Origin: Amphritea sp.
GTDB taxonomy: Bacteria > Pseudomonadota > Gammaproteobacteria > Pseudomonadales > Balneatricaceae
Reading direction: 5' to 3'
Assembly (NCBI GenBank): GCA_018067325.1
Contig: JAGPUU010000311.1
Span: 1-5,729 of the forward strand
Length of the DNA stretch: 5,729 bases
Positions 1-5,598 of this stretch are shown piece by piece. The translations under genes and the position numbers were made by a program. Below the pieces are notes generated by a model. That model was not told where the DNA came from, did no database searches, and saw only the letters and a program-made list of their open reading frames with translations. Numbering within the stretch: the stretch's first letter is position 1; each line of letters begins with the position of its first letter.

Positions 1-524
1 TTCTGGTCAATAACGCCGGCTTTATGTTCGAGCAACACATCGAGGACATGGATGAAGCAAACTGGGACCGGATGATGATCGTCAATATGCGGGCACCGGT
101 ATTTCTTGCCAAAGCAGTACTGGAACAGATGCGAGCCAAAGGTGCTGCTAGCATCATCAACATCGGTTCTATCGAAGGCATCGGCGCTAACCCTTACCAT
201 GCCGCCTACTGTGGTTCAAAAGCTGGCGTTCATGGTTTCACCCGCGCCCTGGCAGTGGATCTGGGTAAAGACGGGATTCGCTGTAATACCATCGCTCCTG
301 GCTGGATCAACTCCGACCTAAGCAATGACTACATCAATGCTCAGGATGACCCACAGCAAGCCCGACAGGATCTGCACGCCATGCACCCGATCGGACGCAC
401 CGGTGAACCGTCAGATATCGGCAATATGGTGGCGTTTCTGGCGTCTGCTGAGGCCGGTTTTGTAACCGGACAAACCTTCGTTGTTGATGGCGGCAGGACG
501 GCTAAGCTACCTTTGCCTTTCTAA
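1..524 (+). CDS. Short-chain dehydrogenase/reductase (SDR), partial, N-terminus missing
   Basis: This is the C-terminal part of a classical SDR, a cytosolic NAD(P)-dependent oxidoreductase. The reading frame is open from base 3, and its first residues are LVNNAG, the NNAG motif that stabilises the Rossmann sheet, so the true start lies upstream of the window. An ATG at base 24 is internal. Counting from that Met, the catalytic tetrad is complete: Asn21 (VNMRAP), Ser49 (IGSIEG), Tyr62 and Lys66 (YCGSK), with the usual 13-residue Ser-Tyr spacing. The PGWI loop (residues 92-95) and the C-terminal VTGQ...VDGG signature (148-157) are also typical. About 80 N-terminal residues, including the TGxxxGxG cofactor motif, should be missing. 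The substrate is unknown; sugar, polyol and 3-oxoacyl substrates are all common in this family. The gene ends with TAA, and a terminator follows 10 bases later. It converges on the LysR gene, so it belongs to a transcript coming from the left. Confidence 0.92.
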   Translation, partial: LVNNAGFMFEQHIEDMDEANWDRMMIVNMRAPVFLAKAVLEQMRAKGAASIINIGSIEGIGANPYHAAYCGSKAGVHGFTRALAVDLGKDGIRCNTIAPGWINSDLSNDYINAQDDPQQARQDLHAMHPIGRTGEPSDIGNMVAFLASAEAGFVTGQTFVVDGGRTAKLPLPF

Positions 525-533
525 TTTTCAGTC

Positions 534-568
534 AAAAAAAACCGGTAATAAGAATTACCGGTTTTTTT
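534..568. terminator. Bidirectional Rho-independent terminator between the SDR and lysR-type genes
   Basis: A GC-containing stem, ACCGGTAAT (541-549) pairing with ATTACCGGT (554-562), closes on an AAGA loop (550-553). It is flanked by eight A on the left (534-541) and seven T on the right (562-568). The stem therefore works as an intrinsic terminator on both strands. It begins 10 bases after the SDR stop and 25 bases beyond the stop of the convergent LysR gene. Confidence 0.95.
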
Positions 569-592
569 ATGAAAAAAGTCCAGGCTGACCTT

Positions 593-1534
593 TTACATAA
601 GCTCTTCAGTTCTGAAAATCGCGGTTTGTTCCAGCAGCCAGCGACGTAATAACTTTATCTCTGGCTTATCCACTAGTTCATTCCGACAGACAAAATAATG
701 TTTTCGCCCTGGTGCCGAATAGCTTTCTCTCACCGGGCGAATCAGCTGCCCTTCATCTAATAGATTCTGCACCAAATGACACCAGCCAAGGCCGATACCC
801 ACATCTTGTAATACCGCATCCAGCAGCATTGGAAAATGGCTAAAGGACATCTCGGCAGTTACCGCTTTAGCGCCCAAGCCTTGTTGGTCTAACCAGAATG
901 ACCAGTCCACCGCAGACCACCATTTTGCGTTCCAGAACTTAGCATCCAATTCAAGCAGTGGCTGTTGCATCAACCCCTCTAGGGTACAAGCAGCCGGATT
1001 GGCTTCAATAAACGCCGGCGTACAGACTGGAAAAACCTGCTCAGAAAAGAGAAAGTCGGACTGATAACCCGCATTGTCCTCCAACCCAAGGGTAATGCCG
1101 GCATCAAACTTATCCGCCATTGCCGGGTTTTCTTCTACGCTGATAAGGTGCAGATGAATCTCTGGATGCGCCCTGCGCAACTGGCTAAGTCGCGGTACCA
1201 GCCACAATCGCGAGAAAGAACTGGTCGCATACAGTTTAAGATAATTCAGACCCGAATCAGATTGAATTTCCCGGGTAGTGGTGGCGATATCGACCAGTGA
1301 TCGGTTCACCGTCTGAAACAGTTGTCGCCCCTGTTCTGTCAGATTGACCCGGCGATGACTTCGTAGAAACAGGTTGACCCCCAGCCGTTCTTCCAACTGT
1401 CTGATCTGCCGACTCACCGCTGCCTGAGTGACGCATAACTCACCCGCCGCTTGTTTGAAGCTGCAATGCCGCGCCGCTGCTTCAAAGGTTCGTAACGCCG
1501 TCAGTGGTGGTAAATTTGTCAATTCATGTTGCAT
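593..1534 (-). CDS. LysR-family transcriptional regulator (GcvA-like)
   Basis: This is a full-length LysR-type regulator of 313 residues. The N-terminal winged helix-turn-helix covers about residues 9-68 (LPPLTALRTFEAAARHCSF, then AVSRQIRQLEERLG), and the linker helix lies around 70-92. The effector-binding domain runs from about 98 to 300. The opening LPPLxALRxFEAAARH and the WLVPRL segment (111-116) are typical of the GcvA-like subgroup. An unusual Trp-rich stretch, with five Trp between residues 201 and 214, sits in the effector domain. The ATG start is preceded by a weak GGGTGA-like ribosome-binding site about 5 bases away. The gene lies downstream of azlCD on the same strand after a 237-base gap, so it probably has its own promoter. 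It ends at the shared bidirectional terminator. Its targets are unknown: azlCD and the convergent SDR gene are the nearest candidates. The family call is firm; the subgroup is a recognition-level judgement. Confidence 0.93.
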   Translation of the reverse strand: MQHELTNLPPLTALRTFEAAARHCSFKQAAGELCVTQAAVSRQIRQLEERLGVNLFLRSHRRVNLTEQGRQLFQTVNRSLVDIATTTREIQSDSGLNYLKLYATSSFSRLWLVPRLSQLRRAHPEIHLHLISVEENPAMADKFDAGITLGLEDNAGYQSDFLFSEQVFPVCTPAFIEANPAACTLEGLMQQPLLELDAKFWNAKWWSAVDWSFWLDQQGLGAKAVTAEMSFSHFPMLLDAVLQDVGIGLGWCHLVQNLLDEGQLIRPVRESYSAPGRKHYFVCRNELVDKPEIKLLRRWLLEQTAIFRTEELM

Positions 1535-1580
1535 AATTCACCCAGTTTAAGACCCTGTAAGGCATCCCCAACATATCAAC

Positions 1581-1586
1581 ATTCTA
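1581..1586 (-). promoter_or_regulatory. Possible -10 element for the LysR-family gene
   Basis: Read on the minus strand, the hexamer TAGAAT matches five of six positions of the TATAAT consensus. It lies about 47 bases before the regulator start codon. No convincing -35 hexamer is found 16-18 bases upstream, so this is either a weak, activator-dependent promoter or a chance match. It is the best candidate in the 237-base gap. Confidence 0.25.
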
Positions 1587-1606
1587 GCCCGGCGAGGTAC
1601 CCACTG

Positions 1607-1755
1607 TAGCCTGCTAGCGCTTTCCACAATAGCCAGTACTTATGAAGCGGCCCGCTTACAAAGCGATACCTTCGAACCCTGCGCACAACTATGAAAGAAC
1701 GATTTTACGCTTTTTATAGCCACGGGCATGTCGCTAAGCGACGCTCTAGCCTGCT
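1607..1755. repeat. Degenerate duplicated inverted-repeat patch in the azlD-lysR gap
   Basis: The pentamer CGCTT or its complement AAGCG occurs six times, in strictly alternating orientation: 1618 (CGCTT), 1645 (AAGCG), 1653 (CGCTT), 1661 (AAGCG), 1708 (CGCTT), 1736 (AAGCG). Two imperfect copies of a roughly 33-base unit, CGCTTT...ATAGCCA...AAGCG, are visible at 1618-1649 and 1708-1740. The nonamer TAGCCTGCT lies outside the first copy at 1607 and outside the second at 1747. Small hairpins are possible at 1653-1665 (stem CGCTT, loop ACA) and 1730-1742 (stem GTCGC, loop TAA). None is followed by a T-run in the azlD direction, so they do not look like azlCD terminators. The function is unknown: regulator binding sites, a decayed repeat element or chance are all open. 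Confidence 0.4.
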
Positions 1756-1771
1756 GACTTGTTCGGCGATT

Positions 1772-2101
1772 CTAGCTACTAAGAATGCGTAGCAGCCATA
1801 AACATAACATTCCTCCCACCACCGGCCAGAAGACACTACGACTAAATTTCGCGATCAAGATAGTCACTGCGGCTGCCAATAACTGCACTGGATCAACCTG
1901 ATATTCGGTAACCGGACGGGAAAACACTATGGCCGGGATACAGAGTGCTGCCAGAATTGCCGGCGGCAGCAACATCAGAACATTTTTACTGCGCTGAATC
2001 AGTGCTTCGGTACTGCCATGCAACTGGATAAAAGAGAGCCGCACCAAAAAAGTACCGAGTCCTACGGCAAAAAACAGCATCCAGAGAGTGAGATTATCCA
2101 C
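1772..2101 (-). CDS. azlD: AzlD-family small subunit of branched-chain amino acid exporter
   Basis: A 109-residue integral membrane protein of the AzlD family (the YgaH-like partner of AzlC/YgaZ), normal in length for the family. Hydrophobic segments lie at about residues 6-24, 41-60, 71-86 and 90-107. The motifs GTFLVRLSFI (16-25) and LPPAILAALCIPAI (45-58) are characteristic. Together with AzlC it is expected to export branched-chain amino acids, or analogues of them, across the cytoplasmic membrane. The start is GTG at 2101-2099 inside the end of azlC, with an eight-base overlap of the two genes. A strong AGGAGG site eight bases upstream fixes this start. The overlap implies translational coupling. 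No clear terminator follows the gene. The family call is secure; the transported substrate is inferred from characterised relatives. Confidence 0.93.
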   Translation of the reverse strand: MDNLTLWMLFFAVGLGTFLVRLSFIQLHGSTEALIQRSKNVLMLLPPAILAALCIPAIVFSRPVTEYQVDPVQLLAAAVTILIAKFSRSVFWPVVGGMLCLWLLRILSS

Positions 2102-2816
2102 GACTATCGCCTCCTTTTCTGTCGGACCATTTCTGCCATAGCCCCGGTATCAACAGACCGGCGCTAACCCCCGCCACGACAGCGACTATGAAGCCAGTAT
2201 TATAAGGCAACAGCTGGAACCCTATCGCGCAGCTTCCGGAGATAAGCGCCACCATAAACAACTGCCGATTGCTAATAGTCGTCACCAACATCGCCAGAAA
2301 GGCCAGTGGAATGGTGAATTCAAGTGACCAGTGAGACGGTATGCTCGCACCCAACGCGATTCCCAAAACTACAGAAAGTATCCAGCTCAGCGCCATTGAT
2401 ACCGCTACACCTGTCAAATACCAGAGACGTTCAGAATCCGACTTCTGTTGCTGCTCGGGCATAGAACAAAGGCCATAGACTTGATCCGACAACATATATG
2501 CCAATGGCAGTCGGTAGCGTTTTTTTAAGGGGCCTAACAATGGTGCAAAAGTCGCGCTGTAGATGGCAAAGCGTAAATTCACTACCACTGCGGTAATCAT
2601 AATAATGATAAAGGGCGCATTATCCTGAATCAGAGAATACGCGGCCAGCTGTGCCGAGCCTGCGAAAAACAGCACCGTCATACCCATGACCATTTCGGGC
2701 GTCATCCCCAACGAAACCCCCGTAGCGCCTGCAATCAGGCCAAACGGCAGCACCCCGGAGACCAGTGGCAGTAAATCCCGTACCCCGAGCCAGAACTGTT
2801 TACGGTGATCAGTCAT
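2094..2816 (-). CDS. azlC: AzlC-family large subunit of branched-chain amino acid exporter
   Basis: A 240-residue polytopic inner-membrane protein of the AzlC/YgaZ (LIV-E) family, at the usual full length. Family hallmarks are PFGLIAGATGVSLG (24-37), FFAGSAQLAAY (50-60) and VVNLRFAIYSATFAPLL (78-94), followed by hydrophobic segments to about residue 227 and a short charged tail. It forms a two-component exporter with AzlD, encoded immediately downstream with an eight-base overlap. The ATG start has only a weak GGAA-type ribosome-binding site eight bases away. The region before the start is odd: a strong terminator of the preceding gene ends only 18 bases upstream, so little room remains for a normal promoter. 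The physiological substrate may be leucine, isoleucine and valine, methionine, or another amino acid; the sequence does not decide. Confidence 0.93.
   Translation of the reverse strand: MTDHRKQFWLGVRDLLPLVSGVLPFGLIAGATGVSLGMTPEMVMGMTVLFFAGSAQLAAYSLIQDNAPFIIIMITAVVVNLRFAIYSATFAPLLGPLKKRYRLPLAYMLSDQVYGLCSMPEQQQKSDSERLWYLTGVAVSMALSWILSVVLGIALGASIPSHWSLEFTIPLAFLAMLVTTISNRQLFMVALISGSCAIGFQLLPYNTGFIVAVVAGVSAGLLIPGLWQKWSDRKGGDSRG
2110..2115 (-). promoter_or_regulatory. Ribosome-binding site that sets the GTG start of azlD
   Basis: On the minus strand this reads AGGAGG, a perfect Shine-Dalgarno core preceded by AA. It lies in the last codons of azlC, eight bases before the GTG of azlD. Its strength contrasts with the weak site in front of azlC and supports efficient reinitiation on azlD. 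Confidence 0.85.
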
Positions 2817-2834
2817 GTATAGATTCCGTTAACG

Positions 2835-2858
2835 AAAAAAACAGGGCCGCAGCCCTGT
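2835..2858 (-). terminator. Rho-independent terminator after the gbcB-like gene
   Basis: On the minus strand a seven-base-pair stem, ACAGGGC with GCCCTGT, closes on a four-base loop (2848-2851) and runs directly into seven T (2841-2835). It begins 46 bases past the stop of the gbcB-like gene. It leaves 18 bases before the azlC ATG, so it sits in the azlC leader region. Confidence 0.92.
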
Positions 2859-2886
2859 ATCAAAGTAGTCGATGAACCTTCGACAA
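2859..2886 (-). promoter_or_regulatory. Weak candidate promoter for azlCD
   Basis: Read on the minus strand, TTGTCG (2886-2881) and TTTGAT (2864-2859) are separated by 16 bases, each matching four of six consensus positions. Transcription would start inside the terminator hairpin and so escape an intact stem. This is a weak match, noted because azlC otherwise has no visible promoter. Confidence 0.2.
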
Positions 2887-2904
2887 AAGCAAAAACTGAA
2901 ACAG

Positions 2905-4014
2905 CTAGTAATCTATCTCTATATTGCCCGTTACGCTGGTACAGCAAGATAACACATAACCCTGTGCGATCTCTTCCTCTGAAATGCCGCCATTCTGGGC
3001 CATTTCGAAATCACCTGATACCACTTTCACCCGGCAGGCACCGCAGATACCAACACCACAAGCTTTGGAGATATTCACTCCGGCTTCTATTGCCGCCTCA
3101 TTCAGGTTAGTGCCAAGCGCCACCGCAACTTCTTTACCCGCATCGGTAAAGGTGACTTGCACCATATCTTTAGGCTGTAGGTCTTCGATTTCTGCCGCAT
3201 CGGCATGCTTCTCTGCCTGCTCAACATCTTTAACCGGAGTCGCACCAAAGGATTCCTCATGGTAGCGATCCATATCAAACCCTGCATCCTGCAGCATCGA
3301 TTTAATCGCTTTCATATAAGGCTCAGGGCCGCAACAGAACACTTCCCGCTCCATAAAGTCTGGCGCGATCAGACTTAACATATGATGATTCAGGTAGCCT
3401 CGATAGCCACCCCAAGCCTGACCTATCTCTGTTTTCTCACAAATCAGATGCATCTGGAAGTTATCGATCCGGGTCGACATATATTCCAGTTCCCGGGCGA
3501 ATATAATATCTTTCGGGCTACGGGCGCTATGGGCAAACACCATATCCACTTCGGAATCGGTATCAAACCACCAGCGCGCCATTGACATCACCGGCGTGAT
3601 TCCCACCCCACCAGAGAGCAGCAATATTTTTTCCGCCGGATAATCCATGCAGTTGAACTGCCCTACCGGACCATGCACCGCGAGCTGATCGCCGGGTTTG
3701 AGATTATCATGCAGCCAGTTCGATACTTTACCGTCAACCACCCGTTTCACAGTAATTGAGAAACTGTAGGGGATCGAAGGTGAGCTGGATATAGTGTATG
3801 AACGCATTACGCGCTCTCCCTCAATCTCCAGCTCCAGAGTTACAAATTGCCCTGGTTTAAAGAAGAACAATACCGGCTGACTCATACCAAATGTAAAGGT
3901 TGTTACATCATGGGTTTCAGCTATTACTTTAACGCAACGCACCTCATGACGACCATTCATCCAGGTCTGTGTCATCATCGGATTCATAAAATCGGAGGTA
4001 TTAAATTCGCTCAT
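2905..4014 (-). CDS. gbcB: GbcB-like glycine betaine monooxygenase reductase (FAD, NAD(P)H, [2Fe-2S])
   Basis: A 369-residue cytosolic electron-transfer protein that closely resembles, from memory, the GbcB reductase of Pseudomonas. GbcB passes NADH electrons to the Rieske oxygenase GbcA, which demethylates glycine betaine to dimethylglycine. The domains in order are: an FAD-binding FNR-type domain (about 22-125) with RSYTISSSPS at 71-80; an NAD(P)-binding domain (about 127-245) with GGVGITP at 135-141 and FCCGP at 226-230; an acidic linker (about 261-283); and a plant-type ferredoxin domain (about 285-369) with Cys319, Cys324, Cys327 and Cys357 as the cluster ligands. A ribosome-binding site AGGAG six bases before the ATG supports the start. 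The gene lies 85 bases after the FAD oxidoreductase and ends at a strong terminator, so it is the last gene of its operon. No oxygenase partner is in the window. The family is firm, but the partner could be another Rieske demethylase (for example for stachydrine or carnitine). Confidence 0.87.
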   Translation of the reverse strand: MSEFNTSDFMNPMMTQTWMNGRHEVRCVKVIAETHDVTTFTFGMSQPVLFFFKPGQFVTLELEIEGERVMRSYTISSSPSIPYSFSITVKRVVDGKVSNWLHDNLKPGDQLAVHGPVGQFNCMDYPAEKILLLSGGVGITPVMSMARWWFDTDSEVDMVFAHSARSPKDIIFARELEYMSTRIDNFQMHLICEKTEIGQAWGGYRGYLNHHMLSLIAPDFMEREVFCCGPEPYMKAIKSMLQDAGFDMDRYHEESFGATPVKDVEQAEKHADAAEIEDLQPKDMVQVTFTDAGKEVAVALGTNLNEAAIEAGVNISKACGVGICGACRVKVVSGDFEMAQNGGISEEEIAQGYVLSCCTSVTGNIEIDY

Positions 4015-4024
4015 CAGCCTCTCC

Positions 4025-4047
4025 TGGCAGCTTTATCAAGGCTGCCA
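4025..4047 (-). other. Intercistronic hairpin abutting the gbcB ribosome-binding site
   Basis: On the minus strand TGGCAGC (4047-4041) can pair with GCTGCCA (4031-4025) across a nine-base loop. The last base of the stem is also the first base of the AGGAG ribosome-binding site (4025-4021). No T-run follows, so it is not an intrinsic terminator. It could shield the mRNA end or modulate gbcB translation. Confidence 0.55.
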
Positions 4048-4099
4048 TGGTTACTATGGTTGTAATAGCTACAAAAGTTATAAGAAATATCATTTAACA

Positions 4100-5446
4100 T
4101 TACAGCTCGATCCCAGCCTGCCACTCTTTCCATTTCATCGAGATATTAGCACCCAAAGAAAGGAAAGGCTCTGGTGGCAATTTAGAGGGGGCCTGATGGT
4201 CCAGATACTCGGTTAACATATCAGATGTCCCCAAGACCGCTTGCTCTGCCGCCATCATACCCGACAACGTGCCTTTGACTGTTCCCAGACCATTCTGGCA
4301 GGCCGCTGACCAGACTCGCTGCTCCACTTCACCGAAAGCGGGCATCGAGTTCCAGGATAGACAAAGACGTCCTCCCCAGCGATGCTCCATTTCAACACCT
4401 TCCAGCATTGGAAAACGGTTGGCGAAAGACCGGTCTTGTAGTTTCGCCGCCGCACGGATGTTTTTTTCACTCACTTCCATATTCTGATTCAAGGTCGCAT
4501 GATTACGTACAACCACCCGATTCCCACTACCCATCAGGTCCGAGCTTCTTCGTACAGTTGTACCCATGGGGTCGGCAGGTAAGATACCCCAATCATTAAC
4601 GCCACCCAATCGCTTTACTTCCTTCTGGGTTAACGCCCGAGTCATCGAGGCATAAGTAAATACATGCAGCAACTGACGCGGGAAAAAACCGAAAGACTGA
4701 ATATGGCCGTTAACCGCCAGAATCACATTCTTCGCCCTAATTGAACCTTTAGGCGTAGTCAGGCGGTGTACTTCACCGATATCGATTCCGGTAACCGGGC
4801 TTTTCTCGTAAAAACTCACCCGCGGACTCAACCCTTGTGCAGCCTGACGGATAAATGCCGCCGGCTGAATCATTACCGCACCTGGGGTAAATAAACCCTG
4901 GCTGTAAAAATCAATACCCGTCCAGTCTTTCATATCGGTCGCATTCATCAACCGGTACTCTTCACCCAACGCTTCAAGATGCTTGCGATAACTATCTATA
5001 TGACCTTCGCCCCGAGTTGAGCCGGCCGCAGTAACCTTACCGCAAGGGTCAAACACTTTAGGCCCCATGCCGTACTCTTGAGCCATATCACGGGCAAAAT
5101 CAATTGCCGCCCGGTTCAGGCGGATCTGTTGCAGATCATGTTCGTGCGCACCGGCGTAGGTTTCAGAATTCAGATCATGGGGAAGATCAATCATAAAGCC
5201 GGAATTGCGCCCTGCAGGACCATCGGCCAAACAGCTTGCTTCCAGCAAAGCAATCGACTCATCACCCACCAGCTGACTTAACCGCCGGGCTGCTGCCAGG
5301 CCGGTAAAACCACCACCGACGACCACCCAGTCTGCAGAAATATCATCGTTAAGCTGAGGATACTCAGTCGCTGGCGGCAATATTCTATTCCAGGCAGCGG
5401 GCCCCGGGTCCTTCGGCAGAAGCTTTACATTAATATTCTTAGTCAT
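4100..5446 (-). CDS. FAD-dependent oxidoreductase, DAO family (amine oxidase-like)
   Basis: A 448-residue flavoenzyme of the D-amino-acid-oxidase (DAO) superfamily, related in plan to PuuB/PauB gamma-glutamylpolyamine oxidases and sarcosine-type oxidases. The dinucleotide-binding GxGxxG is at residues 44-49 (VVVGGGFTGLAAARRL), with the ribose-binding acid Glu69 at the end of strand 2. A GRNSG segment follows at 79-83, where FAD-contacting residues lie in this family. The C-terminal FAD motif region is NGLGTVKGTLSGMMAAEQ (385-402). There is no signal peptide, so it should be cytoplasmic. About 38 residues precede the Rossmann fold, including PGPAAWNRILPP, slightly longer than the N-termini of most relatives. 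The likely chemistry is oxidation of a C-N bond to an imine or aldehyde. An aldehyde dehydrogenase gene lies directly upstream and a GbcB-like reductase gene downstream, which fits an amine or betaine catabolic operon. The substrate is unknown. The ATG has a weak GGAA site eight bases upstream. Confidence 0.87.
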   Translation of the reverse strand: MTKNINVKLLPKDPGPAAWNRILPPATEYPQLNDDISADWVVVGGGFTGLAAARRLSQLVGDESIALLEASCLADGPAGRNSGFMIDLPHDLNSETYAGAHEHDLQQIRLNRAAIDFARDMAQEYGMGPKVFDPCGKVTAAGSTRGEGHIDSYRKHLEALGEEYRLMNATDMKDWTGIDFYSQGLFTPGAVMIQPAAFIRQAAQGLSPRVSFYEKSPVTGIDIGEVHRLTTPKGSIRAKNVILAVNGHIQSFGFFPRQLLHVFTYASMTRALTQKEVKRLGGVNDWGILPADPMGTTVRRSSDLMGSGNRVVVRNHATLNQNMEVSEKNIRAAAKLQDRSFANRFPMLEGVEMEHRWGGRLCLSWNSMPAFGEVEQRVWSAACQNGLGTVKGTLSGMMAAEQAVLGTSDMLTEYLDHQAPSKLPPEPFLSLGANISMKWKEWQAGIEL

Positions 5447-5490
5447 AAATGTGTTTCCGTCAGAAGCGGAGTAAATTTCAGATCAGGGCA

Positions 5491-5500
5491 CCAACGTTGG
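5491..5500. promoter_or_regulatory. Perfect 10-base palindrome CCAACGTTGG upstream of the FAD oxidoreductase gene
   Basis: CCAACGTTGG is its own reverse complement and lies 44 bases before the ATG of the FAD oxidoreductase, in the 152-base gap after the aldehyde dehydrogenase. Symmetric sites of this kind can be bound by dimeric regulators. No regulator can be assigned, so this is only a candidate operator. Confidence 0.3.
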
Positions 5501-5511
5501 CAATATAATAA

Positions 5512-5527
5512 AGCCGGTGTCCTGCCA
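5512..5527 (-). promoter_or_regulatory. Sigma-54-like -24/-12 sequence
   Basis: On the minus strand TGGCAGGACACCGGCT carries the near-invariant GG and GC with exactly ten bases between them, and a perfect TGGCA in the -24 half. The -12 half is CGGCT, where TTGCW is preferred, so the match is partial. Transcription would start near 5501, at the edge of the CCAACGTTGG palindrome, giving a leader of about 55 bases. Confidence 0.25.
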
Positions 5528-5598
5528 GAATAAACAACCCCGTTTTAACTTCGAGATACCTTAGTCAACACCATCGTTAACGGCATACATCTCCCTGA

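Noticed and set aside
24..524. Treating the ATG at base 24 as the true start of the SDR
   Set aside because: The frame is open upstream and encodes the conserved NNAG motif just before this Met, so the gene is cut by the window edge.
1730..1742. Hairpin GTCGC-TAA-GCGAC as a terminator for azlCD
   Set aside because: The stem is only five base pairs and no T-run follows on the minus strand, so it does not fit an intrinsic terminator.
1691..1792. A 33-codon plus-strand open frame (ATG to TAG) in the azlD-lysR gap
   Set aside because: It has no ribosome-binding site, runs into the 3' end of azlD on the opposite strand, and has no recognisable protein features.
2868..2884. Small inverted repeat GTCGA...TCGAC just after the gbcB-like gene as a second terminator
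   Set aside because: Its five-base-pair stem with a seven-base loop is weak and lacks an adjacent T-run; the strong terminator at 2835-2858 explains transcription end.
2984..3265. A 93-codon plus-strand open frame inside the gbcB-like gene
   Set aside because: It is antisense to the ferredoxin and linker part of a clearly real gene and has no family features; it is a shadow frame.
4255..4599. Several 60-70 codon open frames on both strands within the FAD oxidoreductase gene
   Set aside because: All overlap a full-length gene with intact motifs in its own frame, and none has a convincing start site or protein motif.
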